A stretch of DNA of 36,395 bases from an uncultured Pelagibacteraceae bacterium. GTDB lineage: Bacteria; Pseudomonadota; Alphaproteobacteria; Pelagibacterales; Pelagibacteraceae. Position 1 is the stretch's first letter. Every line of letters begins with the position of its first letter. The notes below the pieces were generated by a model. That model saw only the letters and a program-made list of their open reading frames with translations, did no database searches and was not told where the DNA came from. Shown here one piece after another: positions 36,211 through 36,395 of this stretch. Position numbers and translations under genes: made by a program. The stretch spans positions 1-36,395 of the forward strand of contig CACJAU010000005.1 of the NCBI GenBank assembly GCA_902591415.1, written 5' to 3'.

Positions 36211-36395
36211 AAAAAAATTCTATCTCTTTTTTTGCATTATCTAAAGAGTCAGAACCATGAACTGAATTTTTATCAATTGAAAGTCCGTATAATTTTCTTA
36301 TCGTATTCTCTTCTGCGTCTTTTGGGTTTGTTGATCCCATTATTTTTCTATTAGCAATTACTGCATTTTCTCCTTCTAAAATCATTACAACTATA
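36200..36395 (-). CDS. ndk: Nucleoside diphosphate kinase, 3' part only
   Basis: The C-terminal 64 residues are inside the window, the rest lies beyond the right edge. The frame stays open to the edge (ending [12 protein letters not shown]). [24 protein letters not shown] and the catalytic His in NSVHGSDS identify NDK, which equilibrates nucleoside di- and triphosphates. The Met at 36385 is internal, not the true start. It is convergent with purN, overlapping by 11 nt. Confidence 0.93.
   Translation of the reverse strand, partial: IVVMILEGENAVIANRKIMGSTNPKDAEENTIRKLYGLSIDKNSVHGSDSLDNAKKEIEFFFKN

Noticed and set aside
1-36395. Mobile elements, CRISPR arrays, prophage or defence genes
   Set aside because: None seen; base composition and gene content are uniform and housekeeping throughout.

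Overview
The window looks like a piece of a streamlined, AT-rich alphaproteobacterial chromosome, most likely from the SAR11 clade (Pelagibacterales). The evidence is low G+C (roughly 30% by eye), Lys/Asn/Ile-rich proteins, intergenic gaps that are mostly under 150 bp, no insertion sequences, prophage or CRISPR, and alphaproteobacterial neighbourhoods: tig-clpP-clpX-lon, an NDUFA12-like complex I protein next to a DUF2155 protein, DUF2066-hda-aspS beside purM, and rne beside mrcA-prfB. No gene-free stretch reaches 300 bases; the longest gaps (about 80-145 bp) are the divergent promoter regions described below plus the clpP-clpX spacer.

Layout. 1-5758 (minus): tRNA-Leu(UAG), trigger factor, ClpP, ClpX and Lon (cut by the left edge) form a protein-quality-control block; lon has a heat-shock-like promoter just before its start codon. 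5788-7736 (minus): an EamA-family transporter and a WecA/MraY-like polyprenyl-phosphate sugar-phosphate transferase. 7854-9260 (plus): type I glutamine synthetase. 9257-15376 (minus): a complete eight-gene iron-sulfur assembly operon, iscR-sufB-sufC-sufD-sufS-sufU-DUF59-sufA, with essentially no space between genes. Its promoter region holds an IscR-type inverted repeat and, further upstream, a Fur-like box that lies directly before a divergent alpha/beta hydrolase.

16162-18574: anmK (cell-wall recycling) and tyrS, divergent. 18567-24184 (minus): mrcA (PBP1a), prfB (RF2, with a classical programmed +1 frameshift) and an AsmA/YhdP-like envelope protein. 24328-26142 (plus): an RNase E/G protein without any cysteine. 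26139-27117 (minus): thiS-thiG. 27146-29351 (plus): aroQ-accB-accC. 29348-30185 (minus): NDUFA12-like and DUF2155. 30286-31104 (plus): a stand-alone protein resembling the C-terminal TSCPD domain of B12-dependent ribonucleotide reductase. 31101-34591 (minus): DUF2066-hda-aspS. 34616-36210 (plus): purM-purN. The 3' end of ndk (minus) runs off the right edge.

The window is mainly housekeeping. I do not see a clearly new multi-gene system. The signals most worth following up are the IscR and Fur-like sites at the suf locus, the prfB frameshift (which makes the real gene about 250 bp longer than its visible open frame), the lon promoter that implies an almost leaderless mRNA, the 7-nt gap between tRNA-Leu and tig, the rule that every one of the seven convergent gene pairs overlaps at its stop codons, the cysteine-free RNase E, and the orphan TSCPD protein.
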